From contig CBDIBE010000010.1 in assembly GCA_965276815.1 (NCBI GenBank), positions 248,001-312,000 of the forward strand: a stretch of 64,000 bases of DNA. Direction: 5' to 3'. Made by a program: the position numbers and the translations under genes. Every line of letters begins with the position of its first letter. The first letter of the stretch is position 1. The stretch comes from JAVVHH01 sp965276815 (GTDB lineage: Bacteria; Pseudomonadota; Alphaproteobacteria; Acetobacterales; Acetobacteraceae). Shown here piece after piece: positions 1-7,950 of this stretch. Under the pieces are notes generated by a model. The model saw only the letters and a program-made list of their open reading frames with translations, was not told the origin of the DNA and did no database searches.

Positions 1-223
1 GCAAGCGCCGTCCGACGATCGTCGGCTGAGTGCCCTGGCTCTGCCGCTGAAATAGGCTTACGCCGATGCCATCCTCGAGGGCGCGAACGCGGCGGCTGAC
101 GACAGACGGCCGAACGCCAAGCAGATCGGCTGCCTTACGAAAGCTGCCGTTGTCCAGCACCAACAGAGCCTGTTCTAGCGAAGCAAGGTCGAGCACGTAG
201 CCTCCAGCCGGAGTGACTGCCAT
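1..223 (-). CDS. LysR-family transcriptional regulator, N-terminal part (cut by window edge)
   Basis: Reading leftward from an ATG at 223, the 74 visible residues form a LysR-type winged helix-turn-helix: a leader ending VLDLASLEQALLVL, then the helix pair SFRKAADLLGVRPSVVSRRV and RALEDGIGVSLFQR. This is the canonical LysR DNA-binding start; the effector-binding domain lies outside the window. It is on the same strand as the SDR/hydrolase cluster to its right and is a plausible regulator of it, but no binding site was identified. The 180 bases between it and the next gene contain nothing else recognisable. Confidence 0.85.
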   Translation of the reverse strand, partial: MAVTPAGGYVLDLASLEQALLVLDNGSFRKAADLLGVRPSVVSRRVRALEDGIGVSLFQRQSQGTQPTIVGRRL

Positions 224-403
224 TGTTTGACGAGAGTCTGTGAGGTCGTCTGTCCGTTCTGGCGTCGATCCGGAGTCCTTGATCGAATGGCGTAGCCGAT
301 CGTCACCGAGAAAACAGGAGAACGCTTAAGTTCTGTCCCCTCCTTAGGCGGCGAGCGACAGGCAGGCCCAGCGGCCCGGAATTCGAGTATGAGGAACGGC
401 AAG

Positions 404-817
404 TCACAGCAGGTTTGGGGTTGGAAACCTCTCCCCAAACATCGGCAATTTACTCGCGGATTCAGCCCGGGTAGCCTCGTCCTGGAGGACGTCCCAGTGC
501 TCGGCGAGCTTGCCATCCTCAAAGCGAATTATGTCCGCCGCTATCCACGCGGCGGGGCGGCCGCTGCCGGAGAAACGCCCGTGCGCAATCACATAGTCGC
601 CCTCGGCGACAACGAGCTGGTTTTCGTAGCAAGCAGCATCCGGCAGTGAGCGGACGAGATCGAAAAGCCCGGAGCGCCCGGGTGCGATGTGGGCGCTGTG
701 CTGTATGTAGCCGGAAGACCAGAATTGTTCCGCTGCGACATAGTCGCGTTTGTTGAACAGGGTGTCGAAAGCCTCCAGGACGATCGCCTTGTTCTGTTCT
801 GGCGTAGTCTTTGGCAT
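404..817 (-). CDS. SnoaL-like / NTF2-fold small enzyme
   Basis: This is a 137-residue protein of the SnoaL-like, nuclear-transport-factor-2 fold group. It opens TPEQNKAIVLEAFDTLFNKR, followed by the YIQHSAHIAPG and DYVIAHGRFSG strands and an FEDGKLAEHWDVLQ segment, all typical of small cone-fold proteins annotated as SnoaL-like aldol-condensation enzymes. An AAGGGAG ribosome site precedes the ATG. It is the most distal member of a leftward cluster with two oxidoreductases and a hydrolase. Two more SnoaL-like proteins occur in the same locus (4882-5349 and 7549-7950). Substrate is unknown; these folds often act as cyclases, isomerases or hydratases on small polyketide-like molecules. Confidence 0.75.
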   Translation of the reverse strand: MPKTTPEQNKAIVLEAFDTLFNKRDYVAAEQFWSSGYIQHSAHIAPGRSGLFDLVRSLPDAACYENQLVVAEGDYVIAHGRFSGSGRPAAWIAADIIRFEDGKLAEHWDVLQDEATRAESASKLPMFGERFPTPNLL

Positions 818-900
818 GTTGTGCTCCCTTGGATTTGACGATTGATCCGCGTGCAGCCGGAAGATGGATGGTCATCACGCTCAGTTCTATTCTCCGCGGC

Positions 901-1401
901 TCATAGAACCTCAAAGATGCTATAGACTGGACCATTGGCTTGACGATGACCGGTGCCAACGGACACAGCGCGGTTCAGCCACCCGTACTGTGGTGCGGCC
1001 GTCTCAAAATATGGTGTGATTCGGAAGTAGTAACTGGAAGGATCGACGGATTCGCCTTTCTCGATCCGTTCCAGTGTTTCGGGCGGCCCATGTCGAAGCC
1101 CGAGATAGGCCATGCCGATCATCGCACCGTCCGTCGTTTTGAGGACAAGCCGGACGTCCAGGGCCAACGCCCCGTCATCGCGCAACAGTTGCCAGTCGTT
1201 GCCGCCGTCCAGCACCTCGCCGTCCAGCCGCTCACCCGCGAATGATCCTCCGAACACCACGCCGACCCGACGGAAACCGCCCGGCGTCGCGCCGACGATC
1301 TGCAGCTTGCGGACGTTCAGGCGCATGACGAACAGCGGCCGTGTCCGTATTACCTTGAGGGCTTCGGGAAGTTCGTCGTTCAAGGCGGGATCACGCGCCA
1401 A
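901..1401 (-). CDS. DUF3237 family protein
   Basis: This 166-residue protein matches the DUF3237 pattern: a beta-rich domain opening with RLNVRKLQIVGATPGGFRR, then GGSFAGERLDGEVLDGGNDW, LKTTDGAMIGMAYLGLRHG, and a C-terminal YYFRITPYFETAAPQYGWLN strand pair. DUF3237 proteins resemble calycin/allene-oxide-cyclase-like barrels and commonly sit beside SDR and Old Yellow Enzyme genes; the reaction is not established. Its start overlaps the end of the upstream SDR gene by 11 bases, so the two are almost certainly co-translated. Confidence 0.75.
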   Translation of the reverse strand: MARDPALNDELPEALKVIRTRPLFVMRLNVRKLQIVGATPGGFRRVGVVFGGSFAGERLDGEVLDGGNDWQLLRDDGALALDVRLVLKTTDGAMIGMAYLGLRHGPPETLERIEKGESVDPSSYYFRITPYFETAAPQYGWLNRAVSVGTGHRQANGPVYSIFEVL

Positions 1402-2152
1402 TGTTCGCCCCAGCCGCCATCGAGTCGTTGAACTGGGTAACCCACGCGTGCTCGCCGGGCCCCGGGTTTGCGCGCATCTGTATGGCCGGTCCGACCAGGA
1501 TCTCCTCGGCCTCTGTGCCTAGCTCCTCCATCAGGCCGGAGATGAACTGGTGGAGCGGCATCGCGCGTTCTTCCTCGCTGCTGTTCAGCAGTTCGGTCCG
1601 CACCCAGGGCGGCGCAATCTCTAGGACCGCAACGCGGCTGTCGCGTAGGAGATACCGTTGTGAGAGAGTGTAGGAATGCAGCGCCGCTTTGGTCGCCGAA
1701 TACACCGCCGTCATCGCCAACGGTACGAAACCCAGGATCGACGTCATGTAGATGATGCTAGCTCGCTCCTGGCTTTTCAGGTGCCCGATCAAGGCGGCTG
1801 TCATACGGATCGGCCCGAGCAGATTCGTCGTGACCGTTGAAACTAGGAGAACCTCGTCGATGGGGCCGGTAGCGTCGTCGAGCAGCATGATACCGGCGTT
1901 GTTGATGAGGACGTTCAGACGGGGATATCGAGCCAGCACTTCCGCCGCCGCCCGGTCGATCGAGGCTGGGTCCGTAATGTCCAGCTCGACGGCCACAATG
2001 CCAGGATTTGCGTCAGTCACCTCTTGGAGCCGCTGCATCCGGCGGCCTGAGATAATCACCTGGTTCCCTTCGCGATGCAGAGCCTCCGCAAGCCCGCGAC
2101 CAATGCCGGACCCCCCGCCAGTGATGAAGATGGTGTTGCCGGTCAGGTTCAT
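1391..2152 (-). CDS. Short-chain dehydrogenase/reductase (DltE-like SDR)
   Basis: This is a classical SDR of about 253 residues using the ATG at 2152 (MNLTGNTIFITGG). It has the TGGGSGIG cofactor glycine motif, a GRR basic residue after beta-2 that favours NADP(H), an NNAG motif, and the YSATK catalytic Tyr-Lys pair preceded by a Ser-containing strand. An ATG 33 bases upstream is in frame but adds a non-homologous leader. Its stop overlaps the DUF3237 start. Reduction of a carbonyl substrate in the cytoplasm is expected; the specific substrate is unknown. The neighbours (hydrolase, NmrA-like and EthD-like proteins) suggest a small catabolic or detoxification route. Confidence 0.85.
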   Translation of the reverse strand: MNLTGNTIFITGGGSGIGRGLAEALHREGNQVIISGRRMQRLQEVTDANPGIVAVELDITDPASIDRAAAEVLARYPRLNVLINNAGIMLLDDATGPIDEVLLVSTVTTNLLGPIRMTAALIGHLKSQERASIIYMTSILGFVPLAMTAVYSATKAALHSYTLSQRYLLRDSRVAVLEIAPPWVRTELLNSSEEERAMPLHQFISGLMEELGTEAEEILVGPAIQMRANPGPGEHAWVTQFNDSMAAGANIGA

Positions 2153-2288
2153 GGACGTGGTCCTTTGCGGGTTTCCAGGCTGCATTTTGTGCCGCTTGGG
2201 AGTGATTATTGGGCGGCGTGAGGATACCGCGTTCGGCGGGCCGGAAGTCCTGGTATCCCCACACCCCGTGCGTCTTCAGGGATGCCGG

Positions 2289-3026
2289 CTAGTCGGCCAG
2301 TGCAGTCTCGATAGTGTCGGAAACGTCGGCTTTGATGGCGAGGGTGTCCGCCGCCGCCGCAATGATGTCGGCGACCGCGTGCGGCTGGGACATGAAGGGA
2401 GCATGGCTCGACGCCACGGACCGCACAGTGGCGCCCATGCGGCCGGCCAGGAACTCCTGTGCCGGGGGCGGGATCATGTGGTCGTCGGTGCAAACGAGAT
2501 ACCAGGAAGGAATCGCTTTCCAGGCTGGGACGCCAGGGCTGCCGGCGAAGCTCGCCATGCTCAGCGGCTTCTGGACCGCCGCCATGACGGCCGCTTCCGT
2601 CGCAGTTGCGTCGGCGGCGAACGCCTCGTGGAACGCATCGCGGTCGATCCAGAGATAGCCATGCTTGTCGGGTGCTATCGCGGCAGACCCAGGCGACGGC
2701 GGGCCTTGCTTGCTCAGTGATTCGAGGCTCTCGCCTTCGTCGAGGCCGAACGCCGTGATGTAGACTAGGGCCTTGACGTTGGGCGTGCCCGTAGCTGCTC
2801 CGGTGATCACGGCGCCCCCATAGGAGTGTCCCACCACGACCGTGGGGCCGGTCTGCATGGCGAGAAGGCGTCGGGTAACGGCGATGTCGTCATCAAGCGA
2901 AGTTAGCGGAATCTGCGCCGCGGTGACGTTCAAGCCATGCGACTGAAGCAAGGGGATCACCTTTGCCCAGCACGAGCCATCGGCCCAGGCACCATGCACC
3001 AACAACACATTCACGTTCTCGTTCAT
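2289..3026 (-). CDS. Alpha/beta-fold hydrolase
   Basis: This 245-residue alpha/beta hydrolase has the oxyanion segment VLLVHGAWADGSCW near residue 8, the nucleophile elbow VVVGHSYGGA (Ser in GHSYG), a late acidic residue in LVCTDDHMIPP and the final catalytic His in SSHAPFMSQP. This architecture is common in esterases annotated as EstC-like or salicylate-esterase-like. It lies 54 bases downstream of the NmrA-like gene on the same strand, consistent with one operon. Substrate is not predictable from sequence alone. Confidence 0.85.
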   Translation of the reverse strand: MNENVNVLLVHGAWADGSCWAKVIPLLQSHGLNVTAAQIPLTSLDDDIAVTRRLLAMQTGPTVVVGHSYGGAVITGAATGTPNVKALVYITAFGLDEGESLESLSKQGPPSPGSAAIAPDKHGYLWIDRDAFHEAFAADATATEAAVMAAVQKPLSMASFAGSPGVPAWKAIPSWYLVCTDDHMIPPPAQEFLAGRMGATVRSVASSHAPFMSQPHAVADIIAAAADTLAIKADVSDTIETALAD

Positions 3027-3080
3027 TTTTCTGCTCCATTGGAAAAGTCGTTTTTGTCAGGGATTGCTGCGTATCGAGAT

Positions 3081-3968
3081 TCAAGACCGCCCTTCATAGG
3101 CGAACTCGTCGCGGTGCCGCCGAACGAAGTCCTCAATCAAGGCAGGACTTCGCCCGGTAATCCTAGAAAAGCTGTCGAACACCTTTTCTTCGCCCGTGCG
3201 GACGCCGGACGTGTATGCGGCGTAGTTCTCGTACACGCTCTGCATGTACGCGGGGTCGGCACCGGTGGCGAGAACCGCACCAAGAAACTCGGTGGCCGGG
3301 CGCGGCTCAGACAAGAATGGCTGGCCGACAATGCGAGTAAGTACTGCCGCGATGTCCTTGTACGACTTGACGTCGGAGCCGATCCGATAGGTCTTTTCGC
3401 TATGCTCCTCGGGCCTCGACAAGATTGCGGCCGCGATGGCCGCAACGTCCTCGCCATCGACCCAGGTGATGCGGGCAGATGCCACGAAGTGGCGAATCAC
3501 GCCGTCGGTGACGAACCTGGTGCCCCCATACCCGAGCAGATTTTGCATGAAGAACTCCGGACGCAGATGCGTAAAGGAGAACCCGGACCACTCGATGTAT
3601 CGCTCGATGAACTGGTGCCAAAGCCAGTGTTCGACCGGTGTGTCATCGTCACCTGGGCCGCCGAGATGGACAATGTGCTCAACGTCCGCCGTCCTCGCGG
3701 CGTTCAGGAAATCCCGGCTTTGGCGAAACATCCTGATCGTGTAGCCCGTCGCCATGAACACACGGTCGGCGCCTCGGAGCGCAGCCACCAGCGTCTCGGG
3801 CCGGTCGTAGTCGAGATAGACTGCCGGCACGCCCAGATTTGCCGCCTTCTCCATGGAGCGCACGGCCGCGATCACTTCGAGAGACGGATCGGCGGCAGCC
3901 AGCCGGAGCACGGCAGAGCCGATCTGGCCCGTCGCTCCCGTAATCAGGGTTTTGGGTCGGTTGCTCAT
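3081..3968 (-). CDS. NmrA-like NAD(P)-binding protein (atypical SDR)
   Basis: This 295-residue protein starts with the Rossmann motif TLITGATGQIGSAVL and has the NmrA-type second strand AAVRSMEKAANL, then YDRPETLVAALRGADRVFMATG. The usual YxxxK pair is not obvious, as is typical of NmrA/quinone-oxidoreductase-2-like atypical SDRs that act as reductases or redox sensors. Its ATG overlaps the stop of the EthD-like gene in an ATGA arrangement, so both are translationally coupled. Cofactor binding is well supported, the reaction is not. Confidence 0.8.
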   Translation of the reverse strand: MSNRPKTLITGATGQIGSAVLRLAAADPSLEVIAAVRSMEKAANLGVPAVYLDYDRPETLVAALRGADRVFMATGYTIRMFRQSRDFLNAARTADVEHIVHLGGPGDDDTPVEHWLWHQFIERYIEWSGFSFTHLRPEFFMQNLLGYGGTRFVTDGVIRHFVASARITWVDGEDVAAIAAAILSRPEEHSEKTYRIGSDVKSYKDIAAVLTRIVGQPFLSEPRPATEFLGAVLATGADPAYMQSVYENYAAYTSGVRTGEEKVFDSFSRITGRSPALIEDFVRRHRDEFAYEGRS

Positions 3969-4885
3969 GCGCCTTCCGCCACCCGGGATTCCGGCACGAA
4001 TTGCCGGGTCACGTCCGCCCGCGTCTGATTTGCGGCACCAATCTCCTCGATGAGCTGCGCTGGACGACTGCCGCGCAGGCCTGCGGTTGTGATCTCGCCA
4101 TCCCGAATGAATGTGTAGATGGCGGTAACGGGAAAGATGCCGATAGAGTCGAGGGCGTCGCGCTGCTGCTTGTCCGTCGCGCGATACTCCTCGCTCTCGA
4201 AGAACGCGCGCGCGTCCAGCGGGCTGGCGAAACCAAGTTCGACGACAGCGATGTGCTTCCGCTCGTCAGCGACTTGATGGTCGACGTGCGGAGAGGGAGG
4301 CGCTGGGTGCGCATTGTCGTACGGTTCGGGCGAATGCAGCCGCAGCTTTTGCACCGCAGGCGCCGCGGCGAGCAGAGCCGCCCAGGCGGATAACCATGGC
4401 CGAAATGCTGCCCGCGACCCGCCGTTCAGGTGGAGGTGGAAGCGGTGCAGCGCATCGGGTCCGTTGGGAATGCCGTCGACTTGCCGGTCGACCAGGGTTT
4501 GCGACCCCCGCGGAAGGTTGTAGGCCACAGCGTGGGCAAAGAGGTTGAACTCGTCCCCGAACAGGACCGGGCTGGCTTGCATAAAGCGCGCCTCGTCGCT
4601 CTCGTTGGCGAAGCCGATTTCCACCGCGCCATCCAGCACCACTTCCATCCGGCGGACGCCCTCGGGGAGAGGCCACAGATTGGCCCAGCCATCGCGTGCG
4701 AAGTGGTGCTGCACGTAATAGCCGAGACCGGGGAGCCTCGCGCACAGCGGCCCATGCACGTCGCGCCAGTACAAAGCGAACCGTTCGTGCGGAAGGCCTT
4801 CGAGCTTGCGTACGACGGAGTACGACTGACAGCCGATGCGCTTGTCGCGAGATGCATAGTCAACCGGCGCAGAGATGTCGGTCAC
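3965..4885 (-). CDS. EthD-domain protein with tandem dimeric alpha-beta barrels
   Basis: This 306-residue protein has an N-terminal EthD-like segment (LPHERFALYWRDVHGPLCAR followed by LGYYVQHHF), typical of the ferredoxin-like EthD fold, and a second half of similar size (KHIAVVELGFASPLDARAFF and a C-terminal YTFIRDG) that looks like another dimeric alpha-beta barrel. EthD-type proteins are small enzymes or helpers in degradation of ethers and polyketides. It overlaps its neighbours by four bases on both sides (ATGA), placing it in the centre of a compact operon. Function beyond the fold is unknown. Confidence 0.7.
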   Translation of the reverse strand: MTDISAPVDYASRDKRIGCQSYSVVRKLEGLPHERFALYWRDVHGPLCARLPGLGYYVQHHFARDGWANLWPLPEGVRRMEVVLDGAVEIGFANESDEARFMQASPVLFGDEFNLFAHAVAYNLPRGSQTLVDRQVDGIPNGPDALHRFHLHLNGGSRAAFRPWLSAWAALLAAAPAVQKLRLHSPEPYDNAHPAPPSPHVDHQVADERKHIAVVELGFASPLDARAFFESEEYRATDKQQRDALDSIGIFPVTAIYTFIRDGEITTAGLRGSRPAQLIEEIGAANQTRADVTRQFVPESRVAEGA

Positions 4886-5349
4886 GGCACCAGCATCCCA
4901 TCGACGGCCTTCGATCCTGTGTTCCGGCCCGGAACCGCGTCGACACGCTTAGCGCCGAGCTGTTCAAGCAGGACACCGGGTTCGTAGTAGGCGACCCAAA
5001 GCGCCACAGCTTGTTCGCCTTTGATCGTCCAGTGTTCCGATATCCTGACCGTCGCGTCGGTTCCAGCGACGCCAACCTGAATCAAGGCGACGACGCGATC
5101 GCCTTCCGCCGTGATGCTCTCATACCGGAAGCGCGTGAAATCCAACGCCGACCCGACCTGCGGCAGCACGGTCTGTAGGTAAGCCGCTGGTCCATGCGCC
5201 CCGCCCCAGGGAAGATAATCCGGCGCCTCGACGATGAACTCGGGATGGAGATGCGCACCGAATCCAGTGAGATCTCCGCGCACGCCGCCATCATAGAAGG
5301 CGCCTACGACGGCCTTGTTCCGCGCAATCACCTCCGCTGCGATCGTCAT
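4882..5349 (-). CDS. SnoaL-like / NTF2-fold protein, first gene of leftward operon
   Basis: This 155-residue SnoaL-like protein has an N-terminal helix with NKAVVGAFYDGGVRGDL, then FGAHLHPEFIVEAPDYLPWGG, DRVVALIQVGVAGTDATVRI and SEHWTIKGEQAVALW, a pattern matching the NTF2-like polyketide cyclase superfamily. It is the promoter-proximal gene of the leftward operon and shares an ATGA overlap with the EthD-like gene. The three SnoaL-like proteins in this locus are not close copies of one another, suggesting distinct steps rather than duplication. Confidence 0.75.
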   Translation of the reverse strand: MTIAAEVIARNKAVVGAFYDGGVRGDLTGFGAHLHPEFIVEAPDYLPWGGAHGPAAYLQTVLPQVGSALDFTRFRYESITAEGDRVVALIQVGVAGTDATVRISEHWTIKGEQAVALWVAYYEPGVLLEQLGAKRVDAVPGRNTGSKAVDGMLVP

Positions 5350-5686
5350 GCCAATCTCCGTTCAGCTTTTCGGGTTCCGAGACCAACCGTCCCGTCAGTC
5401 TGCTTAGTGACTGGACATTAGGTATCGGGCGAGCCGGAGTATTGGAGAAAAACGGCGTCGATAGGAGATTGTGAGCAAAGTCACCTGCCCAATCGCGATG
5501 CCATCAAACCGAAGACCCTTTCGACTGAGCGCCCCGCTTCAGTGCGGAAAAATGCAATTCGGACGGTTTTCATCCAATCCGGTAGCCGGGACGCCGTCGT
5601 AGGGTCTTGAGGTCATGCACTGCCGGCGAACTCGGTCAGCCACTTTCTCATGACGCCGCCACCACACGCGTCAGAGGAGATTGATG
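5350..5686. promoter_or_regulatory. Divergent intergenic region between the two redox operons
   Basis: This 337-base stretch separates the leftward SnoaL/EthD operon from the rightward Old Yellow Enzyme operon and must carry both promoters. A GAGGAGA ribosome site sits at 5674-5680. No coding potential was recognised. I could not identify a convincing operator by eye; the flanking LysR and AraC regulators make this the logical control region, which is inference. Confidence 0.5.
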
Positions 5687-6406
5687 ATGAACGACCTGCT
5701 GACAAAGGCCGTCCGCGCCCATGGCGGCCTGGACCGCTGGAATGCTTTCAGAACGTTGCGGGCAGAGCTGTCGGTTGCCGGAGCGATCTGGCAAATCAAG
5801 CAGCAGCCGGGCCTCCTGGTTGATAAGGTCTTCGAGATCGAGACGCACGAGGAGCGTCTGACAATCACGCCGTTCGCCGCTCCCGATCGGCGCATCGAAT
5901 TCGTACCCGGTCGTCTCGCGCTGGAAACGCTGGACGGAGACGTCGTGGAGCAACGCGACGATCCACAGGCATCCTTCGAAGGTCAGGTGCGCGAGACGCC
6001 CTGGGACAAGTTCCACGTCGCCTACTTCGCCAGCGAGGCGTTGTGGACCTATCTGACCTCCCCGTTTCTCTACACCTATGCCGGATTCGAGACCGAAGAG
6101 ATCGAGCCCTGGAACGAGGACGGAGAGGAATGGCGCCGCCTCAAGGTGACGTTCCCCAACCACGTCGCGAGCCACACGAAGACGCAGATCACACACTTCG
6201 GGCCTGACGGCCTAATGCGTCGGCACGACTACACCGTCGACATCCTTGGGGGTGCGACTGGGGCCAACTACCCGACCAACTACCGCGACGTCCAAGGCCT
6301 GATGATGCCGACATCGCGGCGGATCTACGCCTACGACGACGCGATGCAGAAGGTGCCTGACCCCGTGCTGGTGTCGCTCGACTTCGGGCGGCTCGTCTTC
6401 AACTGA
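5687..6406 (+). CDS. Conserved hypothetical protein (lipoprotein-carrier-like beta fold)
   Basis: This 239-residue protein has no signal peptide. It opens NDLLTKAVRAHGGLDRWNAF, a helix typical of proteins that then form an antiparallel beta sheet; later strands include EEWRRLKVTFPNHVASHTKT and GLMRRHDYTVDILGG. The pattern resembles proteins distantly related to outer-membrane lipoprotein carrier folds and is common beside Old Yellow Enzyme genes in alphaproteobacteria, but no function is assigned. I prefer the ATG at 5687, seven bases after GGAG, over the adjacent ATG at 5684. It leads the rightward operon. Confidence 0.7.
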   Translation: MNDLLTKAVRAHGGLDRWNAFRTLRAELSVAGAIWQIKQQPGLLVDKVFEIETHEERLTITPFAAPDRRIEFVPGRLALETLDGDVVEQRDDPQASFEGQVRETPWDKFHVAYFASEALWTYLTSPFLYTYAGFETEEIEPWNEDGEEWRRLKVTFPNHVASHTKTQITHFGPDGLMRRHDYTVDILGGATGANYPTNYRDVQGLMMPTSRRIYAYDDAMQKVPDPVLVSLDFGRLVFN

Positions 6407-6431
6407 TCCTGGGTCCTGGAGGATACGAACC

Positions 6432-7547
6432 ATGCGAGCGGACATTTTCTTCAAACCGCTGCGCCTCGGCGCGCTTGCCTTGCCGAACCGAGTGGTCATG
6501 CCGGCGCTGACGCGGATGCGTGCGGGCGCAGGTGGCGTCCCCACCTCGCTCAACGCGCAGTACTACGCCCAGCGCGCCTCCGCTGGCCTGAACATCACCG
6601 AAGCCACCGCCATCAGCCCGCAAGGGCACGGCTATCCACAAATGCCGGGCGTTCACACGGCCGAGCAGATCGCAGGCTGGCGCCTCGTCGCGGACGCCGT
6701 GCATGCAAAGGGCGGCCGCATCGTGCTGCAGATCGTGCATCACGGCCGCTGGTCGCACTCGTCCTATAACCAGGACGGCAGTCTGCCGGTCGCGCCATCG
6801 GCCATCGCGCCGCCCGGCAACGCCTACATGCCGACGTTCGAGCAGCGCCCCTATGAGACGCCGCGAGCCCTGGAGATCGGTGAGCTCCCCACGATCGTGG
6901 CCGACTTTCGGCGGGCTGCAAGGAATGCGCGCGTCGCCGGCTTCGACGCGGTCGAAGTCCACGGCGCCAACGGCTTCCTACTCGACCAATTCCTCCAGGA
7001 CGGAAGCAATCGGCGGACCGACGCATACGGTGGCACGATCGAGAACCGTGCGCGATTGCTGCTGGAGGTTGCGGACGGCATCGCTGGCGATATCGGCGCC
7101 GACCGGACTGCGGTCCGGCTCTCACCGCACGGCAACCTGGGCGGCCTTGGCGACAGCGACACCGTACCGCACTTCAGCTACGTGATCCGGGAGCTGGGCA
7201 AGCGCGGCCTGGCCTATCTCCACCTGATCGAGCCTCGCGCATCCTCGGCCGGAATCGCCGACGACGCTTCCGTGGACAGCGCCGACAACGCCTCCCTGTT
7301 CCGTCACCTGTTCGACGGCCCGATGATCACCGCGGGCGGATACACGGCGGAGACGGGCGTAGCGGCGATCAAGGCCGGCGTGGCCGATGCGGTCGCCTTC
7401 GGGCGCATGTTCATCGCCAACCCCGACCTGCCGGAACGCATCCAGACGGGGGCCGCGATGAATGCCTTCGACCGCTCGACAGCCTATGGCGGGGACGCGC
7501 ACGGCTATACCGACTACCCGACGCTCAGCGCAGCGCTGGCAGCATGA
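6432..7547 (+). CDS. Old Yellow Enzyme family FMN-dependent ene-reductase (first copy)
   Basis: This 371-residue TIM-barrel flavoenzyme of the OYE/NemA group has the N-terminal FFKPLRLGALALPNRVVMPALTRMRA segment for FMN binding, the active-site HHGRWSH motif around residue 103, and a VHGANGFLLDQF segment followed by NRRTDAYGG. A late GGYTAETGVAAIK and VAFGRMFIANPDLPER form the phosphate-binding C-terminal part. Such enzymes use NAD(P)H and FMN to reduce activated C=C bonds or nitro groups in the cytoplasm. It lies 25 bases downstream of the hypothetical gene. A second, divergent copy is at 9222. Confidence 0.92.
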   Translation: MRADIFFKPLRLGALALPNRVVMPALTRMRAGAGGVPTSLNAQYYAQRASAGLNITEATAISPQGHGYPQMPGVHTAEQIAGWRLVADAVHAKGGRIVLQIVHHGRWSHSSYNQDGSLPVAPSAIAPPGNAYMPTFEQRPYETPRALEIGELPTIVADFRRAARNARVAGFDAVEVHGANGFLLDQFLQDGSNRRTDAYGGTIENRARLLLEVADGIAGDIGADRTAVRLSPHGNLGGLGDSDTVPHFSYVIRELGKRGLAYLHLIEPRASSAGIADDASVDSADNASLFRHLFDGPMITAGGYTAETGVAAIKAGVADAVAFGRMFIANPDLPERIQTGAAMNAFDRSTAYGGDAHGYTDYPTLSAALAA

Positions 7548-7548
7548 C

Positions 7549-7950
7549 ATGGGCAAAGTCTCGCCTCCCCCGCCCGGCCTGGCGTGGCTCGACATCCTGC
7601 GGCTTCCCACTCCGGAGGCGTTCGCGTCGGCCTTCACGCCCGACGCCGTTCTCGACGCCTCAGTTCTACGTGAGCCGGCGAGAGGCCCGGCCGCCATTCG
7701 GGAGGTGTTCGACGCGACGCGCGGGATGTACGAGCAGATCTCTTTCCTGCACGAGACGCGCTCAGGCCGCCGGACGTACCTCGATTGGGAAGGCCGCTTC
7801 GAGGGGCGAGACGTCGCGGGCGTGACGATCCTTTCCCATGACGCGCGGGGTCTGATCGAGAGCGTTGGCCTTCATCACCGGCCCTACGACCAGGTGATCG
7901 CTTTCGCTGCTGAACTCGGCCGCCGCTTCGCTGCATCGGCGGGGAAATGA
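7549..7950 (+). CDS. SnoaL-like / NTF2-fold small protein
   Basis: Using the ATG at 7549, one base after the TGA of the ene-reductase, the product has 133 residues. It includes TPEAFASAFTPDAVLDASVL, the helix GPAAIREVFDATRGMYEQIS, then YLDWEGRFEGRDVAGVTILS and a C-terminal DQVIAFAAELGRRF helix, fitting the NTF2-like fold. Its stop overlaps the MFS start (ATGA), so enzyme, small protein and transporter are one coupled unit. A longer in-frame start exists inside the ene-reductase gene but adds low-quality sequence. Confidence 0.7.
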   Translation: MGKVSPPPPGLAWLDILRLPTPEAFASAFTPDAVLDASVLREPARGPAAIREVFDATRGMYEQISFLHETRSGRRTYLDWEGRFEGRDVAGVTILSHDARGLIESVGLHHRPYDQVIAFAAELGRRFAASAGK